Source of the DNA: Acidobacteriaceae bacterium
Lineage (GTDB): Bacteria > Acidobacteriota > Terriglobia > Terriglobales > Acidobacteriaceae
Length of the DNA stretch: 8,549 nt
Assembly (NCBI GenBank): GCA_025929125.1
Contig: JAICMT010000047.1
Span: forward strand, 1 to 8,549
Direction: 5' to 3'
The stretch's first letter is position 1, and each line of letters begins with the position of its first letter. This document shows, piece after piece, positions 1 to 6,099 of this stretch. The notes beneath the pieces were generated by a model. It was not told the origin of the DNA. It did no database searches and saw only the letters and a list, made by a program, of their open reading frames with translations. The position numbers and the translations under genes are program-made.

Positions 1-183
1 AAAACCGAGCGACGCAATGGCCGCAATGGCCTCGTCCACCTGGTCATTCCGCCAGGTGATCCCTGTATGGCCGATGTGAATCTTGCGCTGCTTCGGTTTG
101 GCCGCAAGCGCGGGAGTCATGGTAAGAGCCGCCGAAGCAGCGGCCGCGCCGCACAGAAACTCTCGTCGCGTCATTGCGTCCAC
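1..183 (-). CDS. Tat-exported sugar phosphate isomerase/epimerase-like protein (N-terminal part)
   Basis: Only the first 61 codons are inside the window; the gene runs off the left edge. The product starts with a twin-arginine signal: TRREFL (twin Arg at residues 6-7), an Ala-rich hydrophobic stretch (residues 12-27) and a probable cleavage site near Ala27-Ala28, so it should be folded in the cytoplasm and exported by Tat. The mature part begins KPKQRKIHIGHTGITW and continues with an amphipathic helix, which resembles the first beta-alpha unit of the xylose isomerase-like TIM barrel seen in sugar phosphate isomerase/epimerase proteins. I chose the GTG start at 183 because GGAGG (190-194, minus strand) lies 6 nt before it; the ATG at 174 is in frame but 15 nt from that site. 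It is divergent from the two dehydrogenases, which suggests shared sugar metabolism. The export signal is clear; the enzyme family is inferred from a short segment. Confidence 0.72.
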   Translation of the reverse strand, partial: MDAMTRREFLCGAAAASAALTMTPALAAKPKQRKIHIGHTGITWRNDQVDEAIAAIASLGF

Positions 184-249
184 AAAACACCTCCGATGCA
201 AGAATCTGGACCTGCGTCTTCTGCAAGCATGATTGCACAAAACGCAACC

Positions 250-279
250 ACTTTGCCCGGCAGCCCGGAACCTTGTCAA
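250..279 (-). promoter_or_regulatory. Candidate promoter for the isomerase-like gene
   Basis: Read on the minus strand, a perfect TTGACA (279 to 274) is followed after 18 nt by CAAAGT (255 to 250), a weak -10 with 3 of 6 consensus bases. Transcription would start near 243, giving a leader of about 60 nt before the GTG at 183. The -35 is convincing and the -10 is not, so this is tentative. Confidence 0.3.
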
Positions 280-354
280 GGCACACCCTCAGAGACGAAT
301 GCTGATAGGCTGATCGCACGCTGTGCCGCGCCGAAAGCGCTGGCTTACACGCGC

Positions 355-383
355 TTGACGCCCAGAGTACAGAAAGATAGGAT
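355..383 (+). promoter_or_regulatory. Candidate sigma70-type promoter for the dehydrogenase genes
   Basis: TTGACG (355-360; 5 of 6 consensus bases) is followed by exactly 17 nt and then TAGGAT (378-383; 4 of 6). The start of transcription would be near 390. The palindrome at 393-407 would then lie at about +4 to +18, a usual place for a repressor site. If this promoter is right, the GGAGGA at 387-392 is only partly transcribed, which argues against use of the short ORF at 400. Confidence 0.45.
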
Positions 384-392
384 TTTGGAGGA

Positions 393-407
393 TTGCGCTA
401 TGCGCAA
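393..407. repeat. Inverted repeat TTGCGC-TAT-GCGCAA (possible operator or mRNA hairpin)
   Basis: Two perfect 6-bp arms are separated by 3 bases. As DNA this is a good dimeric-repressor site placed just after the predicted transcription start. As RNA it would fold into a 6-bp stem with a 3-nt loop and hide the AUG at 400-402. An 8-bp perfect palindrome of the same core, TTGCGCAA, follows at 421-428, and a near match, TTGCACAA, lies at 233-240. No regulator gene is visible in the window to match to it. Confidence 0.5.
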
Positions 408-447
408 CGCAACGGGCGCCTTGCGCAACGGCACCCCAGGTGTCTAA
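400..447 (+). CDS. Possible 15-residue leader ORF
   Basis: ATG at 400 is preceded by GGAGGA (387-392) at a normal distance and opens a 15-codon frame, MRNATGALRNGTPGV, ending TAA at 445-447, which is 32 nt before the dehydrogenase start. Its own sequence is internally repetitive (RNATGAL / RNGTPGV) because the underlying DNA repeats GCGCAACG. The ATG lies inside the 393-407 inverted repeat. It could be an upstream ORF that tunes translation or simply chance; the promoter predicted at 355-383 would remove most of its ribosome-binding site. Confidence 0.25.
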   Translation: MRNATGALRNGTPGV

Positions 448-479
448 CAGTCAAAAGACAGGCGAGGAGCTCTGCTGTT

Positions 480-1259
480 TTGCCAGACTACAGTAGTTTC
501 AAATTAAAAGACAAAGTCGCAGTTGTCACGGGAGCTTCCCAGGGAATCGGCCGGGCCATCGCGATCGGATTGGCTGAGGCCGGCGCAAACGTAGTGCTGG
601 CGAAGTATCCCGGCGCACGCATGGAAGAGATCCACGAGGTGCAGCGGCAGATCGAGTCGGTCGGCCGCAAAGCTCTCGTCGTGCTCACTGACGTAAATAA
701 AGTGGCAGACTGCTACTCCCTAATGGAACAAACCGTCGCCGCGTTCGGCCGCATCGACATTCTGGTCAACAATGCAAGTTGGACGGGAACGGGTGACGCG
801 GTCGACGTGACCGAAGAGGAGTACGACAAGACCTTCGATGCTACCGTCAAGAGCGTCTTCTTCGCAAGCCAGGCGGCGGGAAAGATCATGCTCGCGCAGG
901 GCGGAGGCCGCATCATCAATATCGGCTCCAACTTCGGCGAGATCGCGTTCAAGAAGCGCGCCGTCTACGCCGCGGCCAAGGCAGCGGTCCATCATATGTC
1001 GAAGGCTCTCTCGCTCGAGTGGGCTTCTCGCGGCGTCCTCGTCAACACGGTTGCGCCCTGTATCACGGAAACAGAGACGCGCAAGAACATCCTGGAGCGC
1101 CCCGGCTATAGGGAGTGGGCAACGAAGGAGATGATTCCCCGCGGCCGCTGGAATCAGCCTGAGGATCTCGTCGGCGCGGTGTTGTTCCTCTCCAGCGACT
1201 TCGCGGACATGATCGTCGGCCACACGCTCATGGTGGATGGCGGCTGGACGATCCACTAA
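480..1259 (+). CDS. Short-chain dehydrogenase/reductase (SDR), first of a tandem pair
   Basis: This 259-residue protein is a classical SDR, an NAD(P)-dependent alcohol or sugar oxidoreductase of the cytoplasm. The Rossmann motif TGASQGIG is at residues 17-24, an NNAS motif (usually NNAG) at 97-100, the catalytic Ser at 150 and YAAAK (Tyr163, Lys167) at 163-167, and the chain ends VDGGWTIH. The position that usually carries the tetrad Asn is Thr122 (in DATVKS), which is unusual. After beta-strand 2 there is KYP rather than an acidic residue, so cofactor preference is unclear. I chose the TTG at 480 because GAGGAG (464-469) lies 10 nt upstream and the family's N-terminus begins here; the reading frame stays open back to a TTG at 393, but that has no properly spaced ribosome-binding site. 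It is probably co-transcribed with the next SDR, 40 nt away. The substrate is not predictable; a sugar or sugar acid is suggested by context. Confidence 0.9.
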   Translation: MPDYSSFKLKDKVAVVTGASQGIGRAIAIGLAEAGANVVLAKYPGARMEEIHEVQRQIESVGRKALVVLTDVNKVADCYSLMEQTVAAFGRIDILVNNASWTGTGDAVDVTEEEYDKTFDATVKSVFFASQAAGKIMLAQGGGRIINIGSNFGEIAFKKRAVYAAAKAAVHHMSKALSLEWASRGVLVNTVAPCITETETRKNILERPGYREWATKEMIPRGRWNQPEDLVGAVLFLSSDFADMIVGHTLMVDGGWTIH

Positions 1260-1299
1260 ACAGAGCACAAGCATCAGGAAGTCGACAGAGGATATGCAG

Positions 1300-2055
1300 A
1301 TGAGGCTCAAGGGAAAGATAGCCGTTATCACCGGAGCAGGTCAGGGGATCGGGCGTGGCGTTGCCGAGATTTTCGCCGAAGAAGGCGCTGATGTGGTGGT
1401 CAGCGATCTCAAGCTCGACTCGCGCACAGACGAGGTAGTCTCCACTATTACCAAGCTCGGCCGCCGCGCCATTGCCGTCCAGGCGGACGTTTCCAAACGA
1501 GCCGATCTGGATCGGCTGTTCGACACTGCATCGGAGAAGCTGGGACCGGTCAATATCCTGGTCAACAATGCCGGCATTGAGACAATCGTGCCCTTCACCG
1601 AGCTCACCGATCAGCAGTGGGAAGATGTCACCAATGTCAATCTAAAGGGCGAGTGGATGGCCGCGCAGATCTTCTGCAAGCGTCTCATCGCGGAAGGCCG
1701 CCCAGGCTGCATCATCAATATCGGTTCTATTCAGGCAGGCAAAGTCCTGCCGGGTCGCACCCACTACGCACCCAGTAAGCTGGCCATCGAAGCCTTGACT
1801 CGCAATGCTTCGGCCGAAATGGGCGCCCACGGCATCCGCATTAACTGCATTCATCCGGGTCTGATCGAAACACCAATGACCGACTGGGTGCTGAAGAGCC
1901 CCGATATCCTGCCGCAGGTGATCGCACAAATTTCGCTTGGACGGCCCGGCAAGCCATTTGAGGTTGGTCGCGCCGCTGCCTTCCTTGCCTCCGACGATGC
2001 CGGCTATATCACTGGCCAAGCGATCTACGTGGATGGCGGCTGGGTCGGAAAATAA
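1300..2055 (+). CDS. Short-chain dehydrogenase/reductase (SDR), second of a tandem pair
   Basis: The 251-residue product is a classical SDR with all expected residues: TGAGQGIG at 11-18, Asp36 at the end of beta-strand 2 (typical of NAD(H) preference), NNAG at 89-92, Asn114, Ser143, Tyr156 and Lys160 (YAPSK), a PG motif after strand 6 (HPGLIETPM) and VDGGWVGK at the C-terminus. It resembles the glucose 1-dehydrogenase / 3-oxoacyl-ACP reductase-like group. The ATG at 1300 was preferred over the ATG at 1294 because AGAGGA (1287-1292) is 7 nt away from 1300 but only 1 nt from 1294. It follows the first SDR by 40 nt. The two are clearly different in sequence, so they are not a recent duplication and probably act on different substrates or on successive steps. 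Confidence 0.9.
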   Translation: MRLKGKIAVITGAGQGIGRGVAEIFAEEGADVVVSDLKLDSRTDEVVSTITKLGRRAIAVQADVSKRADLDRLFDTASEKLGPVNILVNNAGIETIVPFTELTDQQWEDVTNVNLKGEWMAAQIFCKRLIAEGRPGCIINIGSIQAGKVLPGRTHYAPSKLAIEALTRNASAEMGAHGIRINCIHPGLIETPMTDWVLKSPDILPQVIAQISLGRPGKPFEVGRAAAFLASDDAGYITGQAIYVDGGWVGK

Positions 2056-2115
2056 GTCGGCATCTTTCTTCGTCTACCTTCTCGAGTGTGTTCCCCGACG
2101 CTTCAAACTGGTCCT

Positions 2116-2586
2116 ATGCCTCTCCCCAGCGCGGGCATGCTGATGTACCGCATCCCTTCCCGGCTCGAAGTCTTCCTCATCCATCCCGGCGGCCCCTATT
2201 TCGCCAATAAGGATCAAGGCGCTTGGGGTATCCCCAAGGGCGAGTACAACCCCTCTGAAAACCCTCTGGACGCCGCAATCCGCGAGTTTGCCGAGGAGAC
2301 CGGGTTCATTGCTTCCCCGCCCTTTCTCCCCCTGGGCGAGATCCGTCAGCGCAATCGCAAGCGGGTCACGGCGTGGGCCTTCGCCGGAGAATGCGATCCC
2401 GACCAACTCGTCAGCAATACCTGCGAGATCGAGTGGCCGCCACGCTCCGGCCGCAAGCTGACCATTCCCGAGGTGGACCGCGGCCGCTGGTTCTCACTCG
2501 CCGAAGCTGTGGAATTCATGCGCGCGGACCAGCATGAGCTGCTTACCCGGCTCGAAGCTGTGCTCGCTGCTGCCAAGAAGGGATAA
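2116..2586 (+). CDS. NUDIX hydrolase, COG4119-like
   Basis: The 156-residue protein carries a complete Nudix box (GX5EX7REUXEEXGU) at residues 42-64, beginning GEYNPSE and ending REFAEETGF, which binds the divalent metal and cleaves a nucleoside diphosphate linked to a further group. Flanking segments HPGGPYFANKDQGAWGIPKG (23-42), SNTCEIEWPPRSG and PEVDRGRWF match, from memory, the predicted NTP pyrophosphohydrolase family COG4119, whose true substrate is not well known. I chose the ATG at 2116, which gives the family N-terminus (PLPSAGMLMYR); a GTG at 2086 and an ATG at 2137 are also in frame. None has a clear ribosome-binding site. It starts 60 nt after the second SDR and ends 37 nt before hemC, so it may be read through with either. 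A house-cleaning role is possible but not shown. Confidence 0.88.
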   Translation: MPLPSAGMLMYRIPSRLEVFLIHPGGPYFANKDQGAWGIPKGEYNPSENPLDAAIREFAEETGFIASPPFLPLGEIRQRNRKRVTAWAFAGECDPDQLVSNTCEIEWPPRSGRKLTIPEVDRGRWFSLAEAVEFMRADQHELLTRLEAVLAAAKKG

Positions 2587-2623
2587 CTCGCCCGCCAAAG
2601 CCACGGGGTATCCTAGAAGCGTC

Positions 2624-3598
2624 ATGAGCGATACCATCCGCATCGGCTCCCGGGGCTCCGAGCTCGCGCTCTGGCAGGCCAACCACATCGCCGCTCAGCT
2701 TCGGTCCTCCGGCCACACCGTGGAGATTGAGGTCATCCGGACCACTGGCGACCGGATGCAGCACGAGTCCGTGGCTGAGGGTCCCTTGTCCAAAGGCATC
2801 TTCATCAAGGAGATTGAAGAGGCACTCGCCGACGGGCGCATCGACCTGGCGGTGCATTCGCTGAAGGATCTGCCGACCGGGCTGGATCCGCGCTTCGAGC
2901 TCGCCGCCATCCCCCTGCGCGCCGATGCCCGCGACGCCTGGGTGTGCGAGCCCTACTGGTCTCTGAACACTCTGCCCGCAGGCGGCACCGTCGGCACCAC
3001 CAGCCCGCGCCGCAGAGCCATGCTGCTCGCGCTGCGGCCGGATATCCGATTCGTACAGATGCGCGGCAACATCGATACCCGCCTTCGCAAGCTCTCCGAG
3101 GGAGCCTGCGATGCACTGGTGCTCGCATGTGCCGGGCTCGACCGGCTCCATCGGACCGAATCGGTCCACCACCGCTTCTCCGTCGAAGAGCTCTGCCCTG
3201 CTCCGGGTCAGGGAGCGCTTGCGCTCGAGACCCGTGCCACCGGGTACGCGGCTCTGTCCGAGCCTGGTCACGATGATTTCGTCCGCCGGGCAGTAAGCGC
3301 GCTCGACGAGCCTGCAACCCGCTTCGCCGTCGACGCCGAGCGCACCGTACTCGGCGCGCTCGGCGGAGGCTGCCAGATCCCCATCGGCGCACACTGCCGG
3401 CCCATCCGCGAAGGCAGCGAGGTCCTCGCCTGGAGCCTGCATGCGCAGGTGGTCGCTCCGGATGGCGAGCAGGTGATCGCAATCACCGCAGACACGCCCT
3501 TCGGTATCACTGCCTCGGCACTCGGGCTACAGGTGGCAGATGAGCTAAGGTCTCGCGGCGCGCTCGAACTGCTCGGCGAAACCGCGCAGGCAGGCTGA
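2624..3598 (+). CDS. hemC: Porphobilinogen deaminase (hydroxymethylbilane synthase)
   Basis: HemC joins four porphobilinogen molecules into hydroxymethylbilane in the cytoplasm, using a covalently bound dipyrromethane cofactor. The 324-residue length is normal. Signatures include RIGSRGSELALWQA near the N-terminus, HSLKDLPT with catalytic Asp82, VGTTSPRR, RGNIDTRLRKL, PGQGALALE, and GGGCQIPIGAH with Cys250 as the cofactor-attachment cysteine. The ATG at 2624 gives the family N-terminus; the frame stays open further back to 2534, inside the NUDIX gene, but that extension does not look like HemC. Only a weak GAAG (2615-2618) precedes the start. hemD follows after 9 nt, which is a standard pathway pairing. 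No hemA or hemB is visible in the window. Confidence 0.97.
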   Translation: MSDTIRIGSRGSELALWQANHIAAQLRSSGHTVEIEVIRTTGDRMQHESVAEGPLSKGIFIKEIEEALADGRIDLAVHSLKDLPTGLDPRFELAAIPLRADARDAWVCEPYWSLNTLPAGGTVGTTSPRRRAMLLALRPDIRFVQMRGNIDTRLRKLSEGACDALVLACAGLDRLHRTESVHHRFSVEELCPAPGQGALALETRATGYAALSEPGHDDFVRRAVSALDEPATRFAVDAERTVLGALGGGCQIPIGAHCRPIREGSEVLAWSLHAQVVAPDGEQVIAITADTPFGITASALGLQVADELRSRGALELLGETAQAG

Positions 3599-3601
3599 GG
3601 A
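3597..3601 (+). promoter_or_regulatory. Ribosome-binding site of hemD, overlapping the hemC stop
   Basis: GAGGA at 3597-3601 lies 6 nt before the GTG at 3608 and overlaps the hemC stop TGA (3596-3598). This fixes the non-ATG start of hemD and implies that ribosomes ending hemC can readily reinitiate on hemD. Confidence 0.7.
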
Positions 3602-3607
3602 CCATCG

Positions 3608-4402
3608 GTGACCTCGCCGTCCCATCCTCGCCAGCCGCTGGACGGGCGCCGAATCCTGGTGACCCGCGCACCACATCAAGCCTCGGAACTCGCCGATGGA
3701 CTGCGCCGGCTCGGCGCCAGGGTCCTACTAGTCCCCACCATCGAGATCACTCAGCCCAGTTCCTACCAGCCGCTAGATGAAGCGCTTCGGCAGCTCGCGC
3801 GCTTTGACCAGGTCGCCTTCACCAGCGCCAATGCAGTAGAGGCCTTCCGTGCCCGCGCGGACGGGCTTCGTATCTCACCCGTATTGCGACGAGTTGCCGC
3901 AGTGGGAAGAGCGACAGAGCGTGCACTGCATACAGCGGGCTTGCGGGCTGACGTCCTCCCGCCCGTATTCACAGCCGAGTCCCTGGCCGAGACGCTCGCA
4001 CCGCAGGCGGGTGGCAAACGCTTCCTGCTAGTCATTGCGGAAGACGCACCAGCCACACTCGCTGACGGACTGATGGCCGCCGGAGCCGCGCAGGTGGTCG
4101 TGGTCGCTGCCTATCGCAATCGCATACCGCATTCGTCAATCGGCGAGCTCGCCTCACTGTTCCGCGATCCGGGCGCTTACCCCGACGCCGTCACCTTCAC
4201 CAGCGCTTCGACCGCGAACAATCTTGCCGCCCTGCTGCAGTCTGCGCAGTTGAATCTGCCGGAAAAGGTCGTCCGCGCATCGATTGGTCCGGTTACCTCG
4301 CGCGCGCTCAGAGATCTCAACCTTCCCCCGCACGTGGAGGCGCGGGAGTCCACCATCCCGGCGTTGGTCGAGTGCTTGTCCTACTACTTTCTGCGAGCCT
4401 GA
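3608..4402 (+). CDS. hemD: Uroporphyrinogen-III synthase
   Basis: HemD closes and inverts ring D of hydroxymethylbilane to form uroporphyrinogen III, the step after HemC. The family is poorly conserved, but the 264-residue product shows its pattern: ILVTRAPHQASELADGLRRL at the first strand and helix (residues 16-35), VPTIEI, FDQVAFTSANAVEAF, RVAAVGRATERAL, then in the second half DAVTFTSASTANNLAALL and ASIGPVTSRALRDLNLPP with a final helix PALVECL. It is a stand-alone enzyme with no fused methyltransferase. The GTG start is supported by GAGGA 6 nt upstream. Its position 9 nt after hemC supports both calls. An 87-nt gap separates it from purC. Confidence 0.93.
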   Translation: MTSPSHPRQPLDGRRILVTRAPHQASELADGLRRLGARVLLVPTIEITQPSSYQPLDEALRQLARFDQVAFTSANAVEAFRARADGLRISPVLRRVAAVGRATERALHTAGLRADVLPPVFTAESLAETLAPQAGGKRFLLVIAEDAPATLADGLMAAGAAQVVVVAAYRNRIPHSSIGELASLFRDPGAYPDAVTFTSASTANNLAALLQSAQLNLPEKVVRASIGPVTSRALRDLNLPPHVEARESTIPALVECLSYYFLRA

Positions 4403-4432
4403 AAAATCCGCGGGCGAGCACCAAAGTTGTAT

Positions 4433-4458
4433 TGCCGCAGATGCATGTCCGGGCGGCA
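4433..4458 (+). other. Hairpin-forming repeat in the purC leader
   Basis: TGCCGC (4433-4438) and GCGGCA (4453-4458) form a perfect 6-bp stem around a 14-nt loop that contains the palindrome ATGCAT. There is no T run, so it is not a standard terminator. It lies just before the purine-rich GGAAGGGGAGGG (4463-4474) upstream of purC and could affect purC translation or mRNA stability, or may be chance in GC-rich DNA. Confidence 0.25.
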
Positions 4459-4489
4459 GACTGGAAGGGGAGGGTGGTACCGTTTTGCT

Positions 4490-5497
4490 ATGGCAGAAGC
4501 CCTGTTAACCACCAGCCTCGGTACTCTTCCTCTGCTCGCACGCGGCAAGGTCCGCGATATATATGAGCTGGCCGATGAGCTGCTGTTCATCGCAACCGAT
4601 CGCATCTCCGCATTCGATCATGTGCTCGGCTCCGGCATTCCCGAGAAGGGCCGGATTCTCACCGGCATGTCGAACTTCTGGTTCCAATTCCTCCAGCACG
4701 AGGTGCGGAATCACCTGGTCGCCGTCACAGAACCCGACATCGCTGCTCGCCTGGTTCCCTTCTCACTCCAGATCTTCGGAGAAGAACTCCCGCTGGAGCA
4801 CATCTTGGCCCATCCGCTGTTTCAGGCCCAGATCGCCGGTCGCAGCATGGTCGTCCGCAGGGCAAAGATGTATCCGGTCGAATGCGTCGTCCGCGGCTAT
4901 ATCTCAGGATCGGGCTGGAAAGACTATCGATCCACGGGATGCATCTGCGGCATTGCTCTGCCTTCCGGCATGCGCGAGTCGGACCGGCTGGCGGAGCCCA
5001 TCTTCACACCCGCCGCAAAGATCAACACCGGCGGCCATGATGAAAACATCTCCTACGCAGAGGTGGAACGGGCCATAGGCGCTGAGACTGCAGACCAACT
5101 GCGGGAACTCTCGCTCCGAATCTACCGGAGCGCATCGCAATACGCTGCAGAGCGCGGCCTGATCCTCGCAGACACCAAGTTTGAGTTTGGCTGGATACAA
5201 GGCCTCGGAATCGTGCTGGCCGATGAAGTGCTCACTCCGGATTCTTCGCGCTACTGGCCTGCTGCCGAGTACGCTCCCGGCGGACCGCAGCCCAGCTTTG
5301 ACAAGCAGTACGTAAGGGATTATCTCGAGTCGATCCGCTGGAACAAGCGGGCGCCGGCTCCCTCGCTCCCAGACAATGTGGTGCAAAAGACACAGCAGAA
5401 ATATCTGGACGCACTCGAGATTCTCACCGGAAGTCGGGATATTGCTGCACTCCGTCCGGAGACAGCCCATGCCGGAGCGCCGGGTACACGCACATGA
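4490..5497 (+). CDS. purC: Phosphoribosylaminoimidazole-succinocarboxamide synthase (SAICAR synthetase)
   Basis: PurC ligates aspartate to CAIR with ATP to make SAICAR in de novo purine synthesis. The 335-residue protein is of the long type (about 300 residues, as in yeast Ade1), not the short form of about 240. Visible motifs are GKVRDIYELAD, TDRISAFDHVLGSGIP, VVRGYISGSGWKDY, FTPAAKINTGGHDENIS, ILADTKFEFG and DEVLTPDSSRYWP. The usual PATK is PAAK here. About 20 residues after the core (RDIAALRPETAHAGAPGTRT) form a non-conserved tail. The ATG at 4490 fits the family; the frame is open back to 4427, but that part is unlike PurC. The purine-rich stretch upstream ends about 15 nt before the start, a rather long spacing. 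The stop overlaps the cvpA start (ATGA, 5494-5497). Confidence 0.96.
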   Translation: MAEALLTTSLGTLPLLARGKVRDIYELADELLFIATDRISAFDHVLGSGIPEKGRILTGMSNFWFQFLQHEVRNHLVAVTEPDIAARLVPFSLQIFGEELPLEHILAHPLFQAQIAGRSMVVRRAKMYPVECVVRGYISGSGWKDYRSTGCICGIALPSGMRESDRLAEPIFTPAAKINTGGHDENISYAEVERAIGAETADQLRELSLRIYRSASQYAAERGLILADTKFEFGWIQGLGIVLADEVLTPDSSRYWPAAEYAPGGPQPSFDKQYVRDYLESIRWNKRAPAPSLPDNVVQKTQQKYLDALEILTGSRDIAALRPETAHAGAPGTRT

Positions 5498-6048
5498 ACC
5501 TGGCAACCTTCAATTATTTCGATTGGACCTTGATGGCCCTCGTGGTCTTCTCGATGCTGCTTGCGTTTCGCCGGGGACTGGTCCGGGCAATCTTCTCGCT
5601 GCTAGGGTTCATTGCCGGGTTCCAGGTTGCCACCTGGTTCTACAAGGACGTCGGGCAGTGGGTGCTGGCCTGCCGCATTCGCATGTCAGTGCAGACGGCG
5701 CAAATCATCGCCTTCGTGGTAATCGTGCTGGTCGTAGCGACGCTCGTAGATCAGGCCGGAAGGCTGCTGCAACGCCTGTTGCGGACCGTCGGGCTCGGGT
5801 TCTTCGATCGGCTGCTGGGAGCGGCATTCGGATTCGCGCGCGGCTGTCTGATTTCGATTGCTTTTCTCATGGTCGCAACCACGGTGGTACCGCAGTCGAC
5901 AGCCGTCGTGAATTCACAGTTGACACCCTATTTATTTGCCGTCGCGCATGATGTATCCTTCCTCGTACCCGAATATCTTCAAGAGCTGATGGCAAGCGGC
6001 GCGTTTAGTATTAACCATGACTCGCCAGTCTGGATCAATCGGCATTAA
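5494..6048 (+). CDS. cvpA: CvpA-family inner-membrane protein
   Basis: This 184-residue protein has four predicted membrane segments (roughly residues 11-25, 29-48, 69-85 and 107-131) and the family signature: a DW near the N-terminus (residues 10-11), FRRGLVRAIFSLLGFIAGF after the first segment (25-43), and FFDRLLGAAFGFARG leading into the last (103-117). CvpA was named for its role in colicin V production in E. coli and is linked to envelope stress tolerance; its molecular function is not settled. In enterobacteria cvpA lies next to purF, so its overlap with purC here echoes a known association with purine genes. The start codon overlaps the purC stop (ATGA), so translation is probably coupled. 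The last 50 or so residues are polar and variable. Confidence 0.88.
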   Translation: MNLATFNYFDWTLMALVVFSMLLAFRRGLVRAIFSLLGFIAGFQVATWFYKDVGQWVLACRIRMSVQTAQIIAFVVIVLVVATLVDQAGRLLQRLLRTVGLGFFDRLLGAAFGFARGCLISIAFLMVATTVVPQSTAVVNSQLTPYLFAVAHDVSFLVPEYLQELMASGAFSINHDSPVWINRH

Positions 6049-6087
6049 GTGGTCTACAGTAGATTTTGTCTCGTATCGAAAGTAAGT

Positions 6088-6092
6088 GAGGT
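6088..6092 (+). promoter_or_regulatory. Ribosome-binding site fixing a TTG start
   Basis: GAGGT at 6088-6092 stands 7 nt before TTG at 6100. It decides the start of the helix-turn-helix gene, because a GTG at 6049 in the same frame lies directly after the cvpA stop and has no such site. Confidence 0.65.
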
Positions 6093-6099
6093 AGCCCCT

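Larger units (their letters stand above)
184..479. promoter_or_regulatory. Divergent intergenic control region
   Basis: These 296 bases separate the minus-strand isomerase-like gene from the plus-strand dehydrogenases, so both upstream regions must lie here. I see a candidate promoter in each direction, three TTGCRCAA-like palindromic elements (233-240, 393-407, 421-428), a GGAGGA ribosome-binding site followed by a short ORF (400-447), and the real ribosome-binding site of the first dehydrogenase at 464-469. No RNA gene or terminator was recognised. Confidence 0.6.

Noticed and set aside
44..319. 91-codon minus-strand frame overlapping the isomerase-like gene
   Set aside because: It is in a different frame from the Tat-signal protein and encodes no recognisable sequence. 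The frame starting at 183 has a twin-arginine signal and a good ribosome-binding site.
67..447. 126-codon open frame on the plus strand
   Set aside because: Most of it is antisense to the Tat-signal gene and has no family features. Only its last 15 codons (400-447) have a good ribosome-binding site and are listed separately.
720..1331. 203-codon open frame on the minus strand
   Set aside because: It is antisense to the first SDR, with no motif or convincing start; a shadow of the real gene.
480..2055. Recent tandem duplication of the two SDR genes
   Set aside because: They share only the general fold motifs; cofactor loops, active-site contexts and lengths differ, so they are old paralogues.
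2543..3442. 299-codon open frame on the minus strand
   Set aside because: It lies opposite hemC, which has strong family motifs. The translation has no recognisable domain, and long antisense frames are expected in GC-rich coding DNA.
5920..5925. Perfect TTGACA inside the 3' part of cvpA
   Set aside because: No acceptable -10 hexamer lies 16-18 nt downstream; the next AT-rich hexamers are at wrong distances.
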